Below, piece after piece: positions 1 to 6,603 of a stretch of DNA of 46,328 nucleotides. The stretch lies in the IMG/VR virus record IMGVR_UViG_3300023184_003454, positions 1 to 46,328 of that record, one strand, 5' to 3'. Both the position numbers and the translations under genes were made by a program. This DNA is from a virus. Numbering within the stretch: position 1 is the first letter of the stretch; each line of letters begins with the position of its first letter. A model generated the notes under the pieces. That model saw only the letters and a program-made list of their open reading frames with translations. It was not told the DNA's origin and searched no databases.

Positions 1-2
1 AT

Positions 3-179
3 CAAGCCAAAGCAATGGAGAAGGAAGAAATAATGAACTCTTGGGCATCAGGTGTTACAAGTGAGGGCAATATGACGGCAGAACAATACTTTAATGAAAC
101 ATTTGTAAGTAAAGATTCTAAAAGACAATGGGTTATAGAAGGTATGAAACTTTATAAAAAACAATTAAAAAATAAATAA
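3..179 (+). CDS. 3' end of a small phage protein (5' partial)
   Basis: An open frame enters from the left edge of the window and ends at TAA 177-179. The visible 58 codons include an ATG at position 15, so the true start could lie there or upstream. The product is hydrophilic, with Lys/Glu-rich ends and a central AEQYFNETF stretch. I do not recognise a catalytic motif. Similar short charged proteins are common in Bacteroidota phage genomes, but this is recollection and not a search. It sits 2 nt before the next gene, so the two are probably co-transcribed. Confidence 0.55.
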   Translation, partial: QAKAMEKEEIMNSWASGVTSEGNMTAEQYFNETFVSKDSKRQWVIEGMKLYKKQLKNK

Positions 180-181
180 TT

Positions 182-547
182 ATGGAAAAAGAATTTATCC
201 CTTACGAACAAGCATTAGAACTTAAAGAATTAGGATTTGATGAACCTTGTTTTGGTTTATATCATAATGATAAAACATTTTATCTTACTCAATGTAAATC
301 ACACGAACAGTATCATGGACAAATATGTACAGCACCAACATTTTCTCAGTGCTTTAGATTCTTTAGAGAGAAATATGGATTGTACTCTTGGATAACTATG
401 GAACTTGGAGCAACATTGACTTTTTGTTGGATAGTAACAGGAGAAAATAAGGGCACTGAACATAAAGCATTTTTTAAATCTTACGAAGAAGCAGAACTTG
501 CTTGTCTTAAAAAATTAATAGAAATAGTTAAAAACAATAACAAATGA
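182..547 (+). CDS. conserved hypothetical phage protein (121 aa)
   Basis: The product is soluble, with no signal peptide or membrane segment. It opens with EFIPYEQALELKELGF and contains FREKYGLYSW in the middle, then ends with a Lys-rich helix. I recognise this general pattern from many Bacteroidota phage and prophage proteins of unknown role; no function can be assigned. The stop codon is a TGA that overlaps the ATG of the next gene (ATGA at 544-547), which implies translational coupling. The start at 182 follows the upstream stop by 2 nt and has the A-rich context typical of this genome. Confidence 0.75.
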   Translation: MEKEFIPYEQALELKELGFDEPCFGLYHNDKTFYLTQCKSHEQYHGQICTAPTFSQCFRFFREKYGLYSWITMELGATLTFCWIVTGENKGTEHKAFFKSYEEAELACLKKLIEIVKNNNK

Positions 548-915
548 AAACAATAACAATTGATGGAGTAGAGTACAACTTAACTCCTATTGAAAAACAA
601 TCTAATCAAATTATCTTAAAGCAAACACTCAAGTTTGAAGTCTACCCTAAAGATTTAGGTCAACACAATTGGGAAGATGCTAAGAAAGTATGTGAAAATT
701 TAGGAGATGGATGGAGACTTCCTACAAGGGAGGAGTTACATTTGATGTGGCTAAATAAAGATAGTATTGGAGGTTTTGTTGCTGCCTACTATTGGAGTTC
801 AAGTGAGAGCGGTAACCTCAGCGCATGGTCTCAGTACTTCAACAATGGCTATCAGGACTACGACCTCAAGAACGCCACTTACTATGTTCGAGCGGTTCGG
901 GATGTATCAATTTAA
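544..915 (+). CDS. C-type-lectin-fold (DUF1566/FGE-like) protein; likely diversity-generating retroelement target
   Basis: The 123-aa product has an N-terminal strand region and then the hallmarks of the CLec/FGE-type fold used by retroelement variable proteins: WEDAKKVCENLGDGWRLPT at about residues 40-58, YYWSSSES at about 81-88, W at 95, and the closing YYVRAVRDV at about 112-120. Such proteins present a randomised ligand-binding face, often on tails or on the cell surface. The last 110-120 bases are strikingly different from the rest of the gene: GC-rich and full of NNC codons (AGC, AAC, CTC, GAC, TAC, GCC), where neighbours prefer A/T endings. That is the footprint of adenine-mutagenised retrohoming from an AAC-rich template repeat. 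No reverse transcriptase or template repeat lies in this window, so they would have to be elsewhere in the genome. Its start overlaps the upstream stop (ATGA). Confidence 0.75.
   Translation: MKTITIDGVEYNLTPIEKQSNQIILKQTLKFEVYPKDLGQHNWEDAKKVCENLGDGWRLPTREELHLMWLNKDSIGGFVAAYYWSSSESGNLSAWSQYFNNGYQDYDLKNATYYVRAVRDVSI
784..903 (+). repeat. putative DGR variable repeat (VR)
   Basis: This is the 3' segment of the CLec-like gene. It is about half GC, against well under a third around it, and ends in CGAGCGGTTCGG, a GC-rich block in the place where an initiation-of-mutagenic-homing site normally sits. Third positions are mostly C in exactly the codons predicted to face the ligand. I infer a VR from composition and position. 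The matching template repeat is not in the window, so the boundaries are approximate. Confidence 0.6.
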
Positions 916-927
916 AACAATAAAATT

Positions 928-1206
928 ATGACAGTATTATTATGGGTAGTTGCTTATATTATAGTAACTTTAATCAATAGAAAAATATATATAAATTTAC
1001 AAAAATTAGATAAATATTATTATCCTAATCCAATAGCTGTGTTTACATGTTTTTTGTTTTTATTTGGAACAATTATATCATTATGTGTATATTTATTAGA
1101 ATGTAAAACATCACCATTTATTGATAGATTGTTTAAATACATTCCAAAAGAAAAAGATAAAAAAATAAAAAATGATGAAGAAGACAAAAGATGGGGTGGA
1201 TGTTAA
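928..1206 (+). CDS. small membrane protein, two predicted TM segments
   Basis: This 92-aa protein has a hydrophobic stretch at about residues 3-17 (LLWVVAYIIVTLI) and a stronger one at about 36-57 (IAVFTCFLFLFGTIISLCVYLL). A strongly charged Lys/Asp/Glu-rich tail follows, probably cytoplasmic. No family is recognised. The gene lies 12 nt after the lectin-like gene, and its 3' end overlaps the next small frame at 1172. An inner-membrane location is inferred from hydropathy alone. Confidence 0.6.
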   Translation: MTVLLWVVAYIIVTLINRKIYINLQKLDKYYYPNPIAVFTCFLFLFGTIISLCVYLLECKTSPFIDRLFKYIPKEKDKKIKNDEEDKRWGGC

Positions 1207-1348
1207 AATAACTAAAGATGATATACAACTACAAGCACTTCCTATTGCATTATTATTTTTTACAAAAGATTTTGTAAGTATTTGACTAGGAATATGTATG
1301 GGTTTATTTGTAAAATTTAATAAAAAGTTGTATTTTTATATTGTATAA
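1172..1348 (+). pseudogene. small membrane-protein gene interrupted by an in-frame TGA
   Basis: A frame starting ATGATG at 1172 overlaps the upstream gene and encodes MMKKTKDGVDVKITKDD followed by a hydrophobic segment. It stops at TGA 1283-1285 after 37 codons. Read through, the same frame continues as L-G-I-C-M-G-L-F-V-K-F to a TAA at 1346-1348, which would complete one transmembrane helix, with Trp (TGG) the likely original codon. TGA is a genuine stop elsewhere in this phage, so recoding is unlikely. I read this as a decayed or truncated small membrane protein next to an inserted homing endonuclease. The alternative is that the 37-aa form is functional. Confidence 0.4.
1307..1338 (+). promoter_or_regulatory. 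Bacteroidota-type promoter for the free-standing GIY-YIG gene
   Basis: TTTG at 1307-1310 is followed after exactly 20 nt by TATTTTTA at 1331-1338, matching the Bacteroidota consensus (-33 TTTG, -7 TAnnTTTG). The endonuclease ATG is 22 nt further on. The same arrangement precedes three other endonuclease genes in this window, which strengthens the call. Confidence 0.5.
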
Positions 1349-1360
1349 AATAAATAAATT

Positions 1361-2164
1361 ATGAATATTCCTAAATCATTTGGTTTAAAAAAATGTGGTA
1401 TTTATTGTATAACTAATATAGTAAATAATAAAATTTATATTGGTAGTAGTAAAAATATATATCATAGATTAAAAAGGCATTATTCTGAACTTAAAAGAGG
1501 CACCCATGCTAATAAATATCTACAAAATAGTTATTTAAAACATGGGTCTTTTAATTTTAATGTCTCTATAATTGAAGAAACTCTTTATGAAAATCTTCAA
1601 CAAGCAGAACAGAATTATATAAATACTTTAAAGCCTGATTATAATATTACTCTTGAAGTTATTAGAAATACACCTTCTTTAGAGTCTAGAATGAAGATAT
1701 CAGCTACACTAAAAGAACAAAAAAAATTAGGTACTCTTAAGTATCCTACTCATGATGACAAGAAAAAACCTGTTATTATTTATGACACAGATTGTAATTG
1801 TATTGGTAATTATGAATCAGAAAGAGCTGCTGGTAAAAAATTAGAAGAGCTTTATCCTGGTCTTAATCATTCTCAAGCTGTTGTTAATACTGTTATAAAT
1901 TTACGTTCCAAAAGAGCTAAAGTAAAAAGATATAAACAACATTACTTATTAAGACCTAATGAAAAATGTAATAATGAAAAAACTTTTAGATCAAATGGTA
2001 TTAAAATTAAAGTAATAGATGTATTTTCTAATATTGAATATACATTTCCTACATTAATTGAAGCAAGTAAAGTTTTAGGATGTTGTGAAACTGCTGTAAA
2101 AAGAGCATTAGTAAAATCTAGACCATTACTTAAAAAATATAAAGTTATAAAGTATGAAGATTAA
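1361..2164 (+). CDS. free-standing GIY-YIG homing endonuclease with NUMOD-type DNA-binding tail
   Basis: This 267-aa site-specific DNA nuclease has the GIY-YIG domain at the N-terminus: GIY at residues 13-15, YIG at 26-28, the catalytic Arg in YHRLKRH at about 36, and a downstream Glu in the AEQNYI helix. The C-terminal half carries two repeats resembling nuclease-associated modular (NUMOD) DNA-binding motifs, PVIIYDTDCNCIGNYES at about 138-154 and IKVIDVFSNIEYTFPTLIEA at about 215-234. No group I core surrounds it, and the SF2 helicase gene starts 11 nt before its stop, so it appears to be inserted between genes and not within an intron. It has its own promoter-like element upstream and may have damaged the preceding small membrane-protein gene. 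Confidence 0.85.
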   Translation: MNIPKSFGLKKCGIYCITNIVNNKIYIGSSKNIYHRLKRHYSELKRGTHANKYLQNSYLKHGSFNFNVSIIEETLYENLQQAEQNYINTLKPDYNITLEVIRNTPSLESRMKISATLKEQKKLGTLKYPTHDDKKKPVIIYDTDCNCIGNYESERAAGKKLEELYPGLNHSQAVVNTVINLRSKRAKVKRYKQHYLLRPNEKCNNEKTFRSNGIKIKVIDVFSNIEYTFPTLIEASKVLGCCETAVKRALVKSRPLLKKYKVIKYED

Positions 2165-3121
2165 AAAAACAAGAGAAGAAGTACAAAGTGATTGTTTGAA
2201 TGTAATGCTTCAACATAAAAGAGGAACGGCAGCAGTCAGCATGGGTGTTGGTAAAACTTATCTTGGTTTACAATATCTAAAATATCTTCAATATTTAAGT
2301 AAAAATAAGAAACTTCAAATTCTTATTGTAGCTCCCAAAAAAACTGTTATACAAAGTTGGAAAGATGAAGCCACAAAATTTAATATTGAAGGTATTTTAG
2401 AAAATGTTGTATTTAGTACTTATCTGTCACTTAGTAAACAAACAATTGATTTTGATGTTATTATATTAGATGAATGTCACAATCTTTTATTTAGTCATGA
2501 TGATTATTTAAAGAATGTTAATTCTAAAATATTAGGATTAACAGGAACTCCACCACGTTATACAGATTCAGAAAAAGGATGGATGGTAAATAAATACTGC
2601 CCAGTTAAATTTGAATATTTAACAGATGATGCTGTTGGAGATAATATTCTTAATGATTATAAAATTTATGTTCACTATTTAAGTCTTAATAGTAATAAAG
2701 AATTAGAAGTGACATATAAAACAGGTAGTTTTATGACTTCTGAAGTTGCTAATTACATCTATTGGACTAAAAGAGTGGATGATGCAAGACCAGGTAAATC
2801 TAAACAAATAGCTTCTGTTATGAGAATGAAAGCTATAATGGAGTATTCTAGTAAAGAGCAATATGCTAAAGAACTATTTAATCAACAAACTGATAAATGC
2901 ATATTATTCTGTAACACTCAAGTTCAAGCTGATAGACTTTGTTCTCATTCCTACCATAGTAAAAATCCTGATAATGAAGAAAATCTTATTAAGTTTAAAG
3001 ATGGTGTCATCACTAAACTAAGTTGTGTATTGCAACTTAGTGAAGGTGTTAATATACCTAATTTAAAATCAGGTATTATTATGCATTCATATGGTAATGA
3101 AAGAAAAAGTTCACAGAGGAT
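2154..3121 (+). CDS. SF2 (SNF2/DEAD-like) helicase, exon 1
   Basis: This encodes residues 1-322 plus two bases of codon 323 of a 368-aa ATP-dependent DNA helicase or translocase. Visible motifs are Walker A GVGKT at 31-35, motif Ia LIVAPKKTVIQSW, the DECH box at 106-109, motif III LTGTPPR, and CILFCNTQVQADRLC with the first half of motif VI (SSQR) from the second RecA-like domain. Without splicing the frame runs off into KIPVLFKFL and stops. The exon ends in ...CAGAGGAT, which pairs with GTCCTCT at 3132-3138 to form P1 with the expected U.G at the splice site. Joining to 4216 gives an intact QRIGR (321-325). The start overlaps the endonuclease stop by 11 nt. It probably assists phage replication or recombination. 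Confidence 0.85.
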
Positions 3122-3275
3122 AAAAATACCTGTCCTCTTTAAATTCCTTTAACTCAGGGAAACCTCAGCACATAATGGTGGTGGCAATCCTGATCCAAGC
3201 TTAAAAATAAGAAGGAGCAGAGACTATCTAGAAATAGAGTACATGTAATTAGTAACTACATGGAAACGGGGAATA

Positions 3276-3307
3276 TTTGGATAATTCATATTTTTTACTT
3301 ATCTTTT
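3276..3307 (+). promoter_or_regulatory. Bacteroidota-type promoter inside the intron
   Basis: TTTG at 3276-3279, a 20-nt spacer, then TATCTTTT at 3300-3307. The GIY-YIG start at 3329 is 21 nt downstream. This promoter lies after the in-frame ATG at 3260, so it supports 3329 as the real start. The endonuclease could thus be expressed independently of the helicase transcript. Confidence 0.5.
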
Positions 3308-3328
3308 TATTGTAAACTATACAAAGAT

Positions 3329-4210
3329 ATGGAAGATAATAATTATAAACTTTATTCATTAAATGATGAAACAGGTGTTAGATATATAGGAATAACTAAA
3401 CAAAAGTTATCTTATAGATTATCAGGACATATTTCATCTTGTAAACAAGCATTTAAAAATAAAAAATTTAGAAATCATAGACATTGTTGGATTAAATCTT
3501 TATTAGATAAAAATTTAAAACCAGAAATTTATTTAATTAATGAATTTAAAACAATTGAAGAACTTAAAAAAGCTGAAATAGAAACTATTAAATTGTATGA
3601 TAATTTAGTAAATAGTACAGCTGGTGGAGACGGTCTTAAAAATTATAAATTTACTAAAGAAAGATTGGAAGAAGTAAGATTTAAGGTTGATCAATATGAT
3701 TTAAAAGGTAATTTACTAAATACATTTAATAGTTTATCTGAAGCATCTTTAATTGTTACAGGAACTGAAAAAAATAATAGTAAAATATCACAAGTTACAA
3801 GAGGAATTTATGGAAGAAGAACTGCTTTTGGTTATGTATGGAGAATACATGGTGAACCATTTAATAAATATCCAGTTATTCCTCAAATTAATATTACTGA
3901 AGCTCAAAAAAAAGCTTTAAGTAAAAGACAACTTGAAAATAACATTATGAAAGGAAAAAGAGGTTTACAATGTAAAAATAGTAAACCTATTATTATAACA
4001 CATAATGATATTATTATTAATATTTGTGAATCAGTAGCTGAATCTTTTACAATTCTTCCTTTTTCAAAATCTTTTATTAATAAAATGCTTAAAACAAGTA
4101 TAAAAGTTAATAATTATAAATTATATTATGCAAATAAAGATATAGTCCAATCCTTACAGAAATGTAAGAGTCTAACATTAAGTACTTTTGTTGGACAAAT
4201 ATATAAATAA
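3329..4210 (+). CDS. intron-encoded GIY-YIG homing endonuclease
   Basis: The product is about 293 aa from ATG 3329; an in-frame ATG at 3260 exists but lies upstream of the promoter and within the ribozyme core. The GIY-YIG motif is the variant K-L-Y (7-9) ... Y-I-G (19-21), with the catalytic Arg at about 30 (LSYRLSGH). A NUMOD-like segment VDQYDLKGNLLNTFNSLSEA lies in the middle, followed by an IYGRRTAFGYVWRIH block typical of nuclease-associated DNA-binding modules. It should cut intronless alleles of the helicase gene and drive homing of the host intron. The final 24 or so codons overlap the P7-P9 part of the ribozyme, and the stop ends 5 nt before the 3' splice site. Confidence 0.8.
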   Translation: MEDNNYKLYSLNDETGVRYIGITKQKLSYRLSGHISSCKQAFKNKKFRNHRHCWIKSLLDKNLKPEIYLINEFKTIEELKKAEIETIKLYDNLVNSTAGGDGLKNYKFTKERLEEVRFKVDQYDLKGNLLNTFNSLSEASLIVTGTEKNNSKISQVTRGIYGRRTAFGYVWRIHGEPFNKYPVIPQINITEAQKKALSKRQLENNIMKGKRGLQCKNSKPIIITHNDIIINICESVAESFTILPFSKSFINKMLKTSIKVNNYKLYYANKDIVQSLQKCKSLTLSTFVGQIYK

Positions 4211-4215
4211 CTTAG

Positions 4216-4354
4216 AGGTAGGTTATTAAGATTAAATCCTAAAGAAACAGCCACTATACACATTTTATGTTATGAAAATACTGTAGATGAATTTTGGGTA
4301 AAGAGTGCACTAAAAGATTATGATCAATCAAAAATTATACATTTAAAAAATTAA
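4216..4354 (+). CDS. SF2 helicase, exon 2
   Basis: This exon completes codon 323 (Ile) and supplies the rest of motif VI and the C-terminus: GRLLRLNPKETATIHILCY, then NTVDEFWVKSALKDYD, ending at TAA 4352-4354. Alone it has no start codon and would be overlooked as intergenic. It fits the frame of exon 1 exactly when the intron is removed after G4215. The QRxGR arginines contact ATP in SF2 enzymes, so the unspliced protein should be inactive. Confidence 0.85.
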
Positions 4355-4357
4355 AAA

Positions 4358-4816
4358 ATGGGTTTAGATAGTAATTTATATAAAAAGAATTATGTTAAGA
4401 ATTGGGATTTTATTAGTCCTGAAGAAAGATATGAAATTACCATAACAAAAAATGGTGAAGAAGTTAAAACTATAGACAAAGAAAATATAATTTATATTAT
4501 AGAAGAAATTGCTTATTGGAGGAAGTTTAATGCATTACATAAATGGTTTGTAGATAATTGTCAAAAAGGTATAGATGATTGTAGAGATGCTTATGTAGAT
4601 ATAAATGATTTACAAACTCTTCTAAATACTCTTAGAGAAGTTAGTGCAGATCATTCTAAAGCTTCTGAATTATTACCAGTAGGATACGGATTCTTTTTTG
4701 GTTCTGACCAGTATGATGAATATTATTTTAAAAATATTGATGATACTATTAAAACTTTAGAAGAAATAATAAAAAATCATACAAATAGTGAATATATTTA
4801 TGGTTCAAGTTGGTAA
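4358..4816 (+). CDS. conserved phage protein of unknown function (152 aa)
   Basis: The protein starts MGLDSNLYKKNYVKNWDF and contains the blocks AYWRKFNALHKWFVDN and FFFGSDQYDEYYF. I recognise this aromatic-rich pattern as a protein found repeatedly in unrelated phages, without a known activity. It has no membrane segment, signal or obvious nucleotide-binding loop. It lies 3 nt after helicase exon 2 with an A-rich leader (TTAAAAAATG) and probably shares its transcript. Confidence 0.75.
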   Translation: MGLDSNLYKKNYVKNWDFISPEERYEITITKNGEEVKTIDKENIIYIIEEIAYWRKFNALHKWFVDNCQKGIDDCRDAYVDINDLQTLLNTLREVSADHSKASELLPVGYGFFFGSDQYDEYYFKNIDDTIKTLEEIIKNHTNSEYIYGSSW

Positions 4817-4819
4817 ATT

Positions 4820-5095
4820 ATGATAACAATAAATAGTGAAGAATGGGATGAAGAGTTTATCCCTATTATGGATGGAGAATCATATAAAGATTTCCATCCA
4901 AAAGTTGTAAATGATGATGAAAAAAAAGTTTTAGAAAAAGCTTTATTAGAAGATAGAGTATGGACATTATTAGAAGGTGATAGTGGAGATTTGTTTTTAG
5001 CAAATGGATTACATTATGTAAATAGAATTGATGTATATATCACTGAAAAACCATATGATAGAAATTTAATTTATGAAATAAACTGGGAATACTAA
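4820..5095 (+). CDS. hypothetical acidic protein (91 aa)
   Basis: A small acidic protein, rich in Glu/Asp (SEEWDEEFIPIMDGE), with a conserved-looking centre VWTLLEGDSGDLFLANGLHYV. No motif is recognised. It is separated by 3 nt from the preceding gene, and its TAA overlaps the ATG of the following small membrane protein (TAATG), so it belongs to the same operon. Its role is unknown. Confidence 0.65.
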   Translation: MITINSEEWDEEFIPIMDGESYKDFHPKVVNDDEKKVLEKALLEDRVWTLLEGDSGDLFLANGLHYVNRIDVYITEKPYDRNLIYEINWEY

Positions 5096-5199
5096 TGATA
5101 ATAATTATAACAATAGTAATAGTTACAAGTATAACTGTATATTTATTAATTTCAAAGAATACTGAACAACATAACAAACACAATAAACATACAAAATGA
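5095..5199 (+). CDS. 34-aa single-span membrane peptide
   Basis: A short frame begins at the ATG overlapping the upstream stop (TAATG) and ends at TGA 5197-5199, overlapping the next ATG. The peptide is almost entirely one hydrophobic helix (IIIITIVIVTSITVYLLI) with a His/Asn/Lys-rich tail. The tight overlaps on both sides argue that it is real despite its size. Function unknown; it probably sits in the inner membrane. Confidence 0.5.
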   Translation: MIIIITIVIVTSITVYLLISKNTEQHNKHNKHTK

Positions 5200-5489
5200 T
5201 TAAATGGCTATCAAAACCGCACAAAAAATATCAAATTCAAGCTGAAGGGTATTTTCTAGGTAGATATTTTTATTTTAGAAGTAAATTTAATGCATCTGTA
5301 ATTGAATTTTCAAATCACAAAAATCACTATGACTATCATCTTGAAAAATCTTATCTTCTTCACGTAAATAATGATTATGAAGCTGAATATTTAAATTTAA
5401 ATTTTTGTAAATTGTTGATTTATAAAGGTTGTTTTTTATTTATGCTCCATCTTATTAAATCTAAAATTAAAGAATTATGCAAGCTATAA
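5196..5489 (+). CDS. hypothetical protein (97 aa)
   Basis: A basic, aromatic-rich protein (YFLGRYFYFRSKF) with a moderately hydrophobic C-terminal segment (LLIYKGCFLFMLHLI) that might be membrane-associated. No family is recognised. It overlaps the upstream peptide gene by ATGA, and its 3' end overlaps the next gene by 13 nt in a different frame. Confidence 0.5.
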   Translation: MIKWLSKPHKKYQIQAEGYFLGRYFYFRSKFNASVIEFSNHKNHYDYHLEKSYLLHVNNDYEAEYLNLNFCKLLIYKGCFLFMLHLIKSKIKELCKL

Positions 5490-5845
5490 AAATTGATCCA
5501 ATAAAACAAGAACTTAGTCTTGTGGAAATAGACGGGAGTCTTGAAAGTATATATAAAGAATTAGATTGTACAACATTTACATGTCCTTCTATATTAGATA
5601 ATATGGATAGTTTGTATGTTGATGATGAAGGATTATTTGTATCAGAATATAAAGGAGCTTTTTATTTTAATAATTTTCCACAAATTCTATTTGGGAATGG
5701 TTTATTAATGGGTTCAGATGGAGAAGGTGAAAGTGTAGATGTAAAAAGCACAATAGAAGATGTGATAAATAAAATTAAATTTATTCCTGAAAATGCTGGA
5801 AGATATGTTTTAGAAACATTTCAAACTACAGGTAGTACTTTTTAA
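5477..5845 (+). CDS. DUF3846-like protein (122 aa)
   Basis: The N-terminus, MQAIKIDPIKQELSLVEIDG followed by SLESIYKEL, is the usual opening of DUF3846-type proteins. These are small proteins common in phages and plasmids whose function is unknown. A GAFYFNN segment and NGLLMGSDGEGE in the second half match the same general layout. It is cytoplasmic by sequence, with no membrane segment. It overlaps the preceding gene and is followed 9 nt later by the next. Confidence 0.55.
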   Translation: MQAIKIDPIKQELSLVEIDGSLESIYKELDCTTFTCPSILDNMDSLYVDDEGLFVSEYKGAFYFNNFPQILFGNGLLMGSDGEGESVDVKSTIEDVINKIKFIPENAGRYVLETFQTTGSTF

Positions 5846-5854
5846 AATTAGATT

Positions 5855-6247
5855 ATGAGTAATAATAGCTTTTATGGAAAATTAATAAAAAAAAATGGTA
5901 AACTCACCCACTATAAAGATGCTGAAAAAAAGCTGTATGAAGATTTTGTCAAAGAGATACCTGAAGGGAGTATTATTGATTTCTATTCGGAAGTGCAAAC
6001 AAATGATGGTAACTTGGCACAAATGGCAAAAATTCATGCTATAATTAGAGATTTAGCTAATCATACAGGATATACATTTGATGAAATGAAACTATATACA
6101 AAAGAAGAGGCTGGTATGTGTTATACCAGCCCTGATGATTCTAAGTTGATTTGTAAATCTTTTGGAGATTGCTCTAAAGAAGAATTAAATATGGTTATTC
6201 AGACACTTCAGATGATTGGTCTAAAGGTGAACTTTCCTGTGATGTAA
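5855..6247 (+). CDS. hypothetical protein, weakly NinB-like (130 aa)
   Basis: A soluble protein whose centre, NDGNLAQMAKIHAIIRDLAN then HTGYTFDEMK, has the spacing of the helical core of phage NinB/YqaN-type recombination accessory proteins (Q/N-x-AKIHA, then a CxxD/E-type tail, here SFGDCSKEELNMVIQTLQ). The resemblance is weak and is my inference. The last 53 nt overlap the 3' end of the convergent gene on the minus strand. Confidence 0.5.
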   Translation: MSNNSFYGKLIKKNGKLTHYKDAEKKLYEDFVKEIPEGSIIDFYSEVQTNDGNLAQMAKIHAIIRDLANHTGYTFDEMKLYTKEEAGMCYTSPDDSKLICKSFGDCSKEELNMVIQTLQMIGLKVNFPVM

Positions 6248-6575
6248 CAGGAGATGATTCTGTAACCATTTCAGATAACATATCTTCCATTGGTCTATAA
6301 TCCACCAATCCTTCTTTATCAGCTTCTTCAAATACAGTTCTGATTAAGACTTGAATAGTGGCAATAGCTCCCATCCAAGGTTCTAAAGGTTGCTTGTCTT
6401 TGATTAGTTGTTCAATTTTAGATACATCTTCTTGAGTTTTACCCTCAATTAAGATTGGGATAATAGCACCAAGTTGTTGTACAAATCCTGTACCCAATTT
6501 AACATTTACAATTGCTTCTTTTTTAAGATAGGGCATCATATCCTGACTATCTAACTTTGAGGTTGTTTCTGACAT
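6195..6575 (-). CDS. isolated minus-strand gene, small acidic protein (126 aa)
   Basis: This is the only minus-strand gene in the left 12 kb. The product is helical and acidic: MSETTSKLDSQDMMPYL, then GTGFVQQLGAIIPILI, then a low-complexity Ser/Glu/Gln tail (SSPVTSQESSPLDQSSE). No motif is recognised. Its composition and clean frame look like a real protein and not a shadow. It overlaps the 3' end of the gene at 5855-6247 and diverges from the uracil-DNA glycosylase gene with 28 nt between starts. Its strand matches the virion and lysis genes, so expression late in infection is plausible. Confidence 0.6.
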   Translation of the reverse strand: MSETTSKLDSQDMMPYLKKEAIVNVKLGTGFVQQLGAIIPILIEGKTQEDVSKIEQLIKDKQPLEPWMGAIATIQVLIRTVFEEADKEGLVDYRPMEDMLSEMVTESSPVTSQESSPLDQSSEVSE

Positions 6576-6603
6576 ATTAATTATTTTTATACAAAAATAT
6601 AGA

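Larger units (their letters stand above)
3122..4215 (+). ncRNA. group I intron in the SF2 helicase gene
   Basis: The 1094-nt intron interrupts the arginine-finger motif VI of the helicase. The 5' exon AGAGGAT pairs with guide GTCCTCT at 3132-3138, including the terminal U.G. The core follows at 3183-3226, with GGCAATCCTGATCCAAGC (P4-P6) and GCAGAGACTA (P7 5' strand at 3217-3226). The P7 3' strand, GATATAGTCC, is at about 4139-4148. The last intron base is G4215. The endonuclease gene lies between the two P7 strands, in the P8 region. Splicing restores a continuous helicase frame, ATA-GGT-AGG across the junction. The core differs slightly from the other three introns (GCAGAGACTA instead of GTTCAACGACTA), so it is probably a different lineage. 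Confidence 0.85.

Noticed and set aside
1172-1348. TGA read as tryptophan (alternative genetic code)
   Set aside because: TGA ends genes at 547, 5199, 24934 and 27745 in overlapping ATGA arrangements, and tryptophan in PolB, DnaB and the polymerase polyprotein is TGG. The standard code fits. TAG also acts as a stop, so TAG recoding known from some crAss-like phages is not seen here.
1361-2164. The free-standing GIY-YIG gene as an intron-borne one
   Set aside because: No group I core was found on either side, and the next gene begins within its 3' end with a plausible helicase N-terminus.
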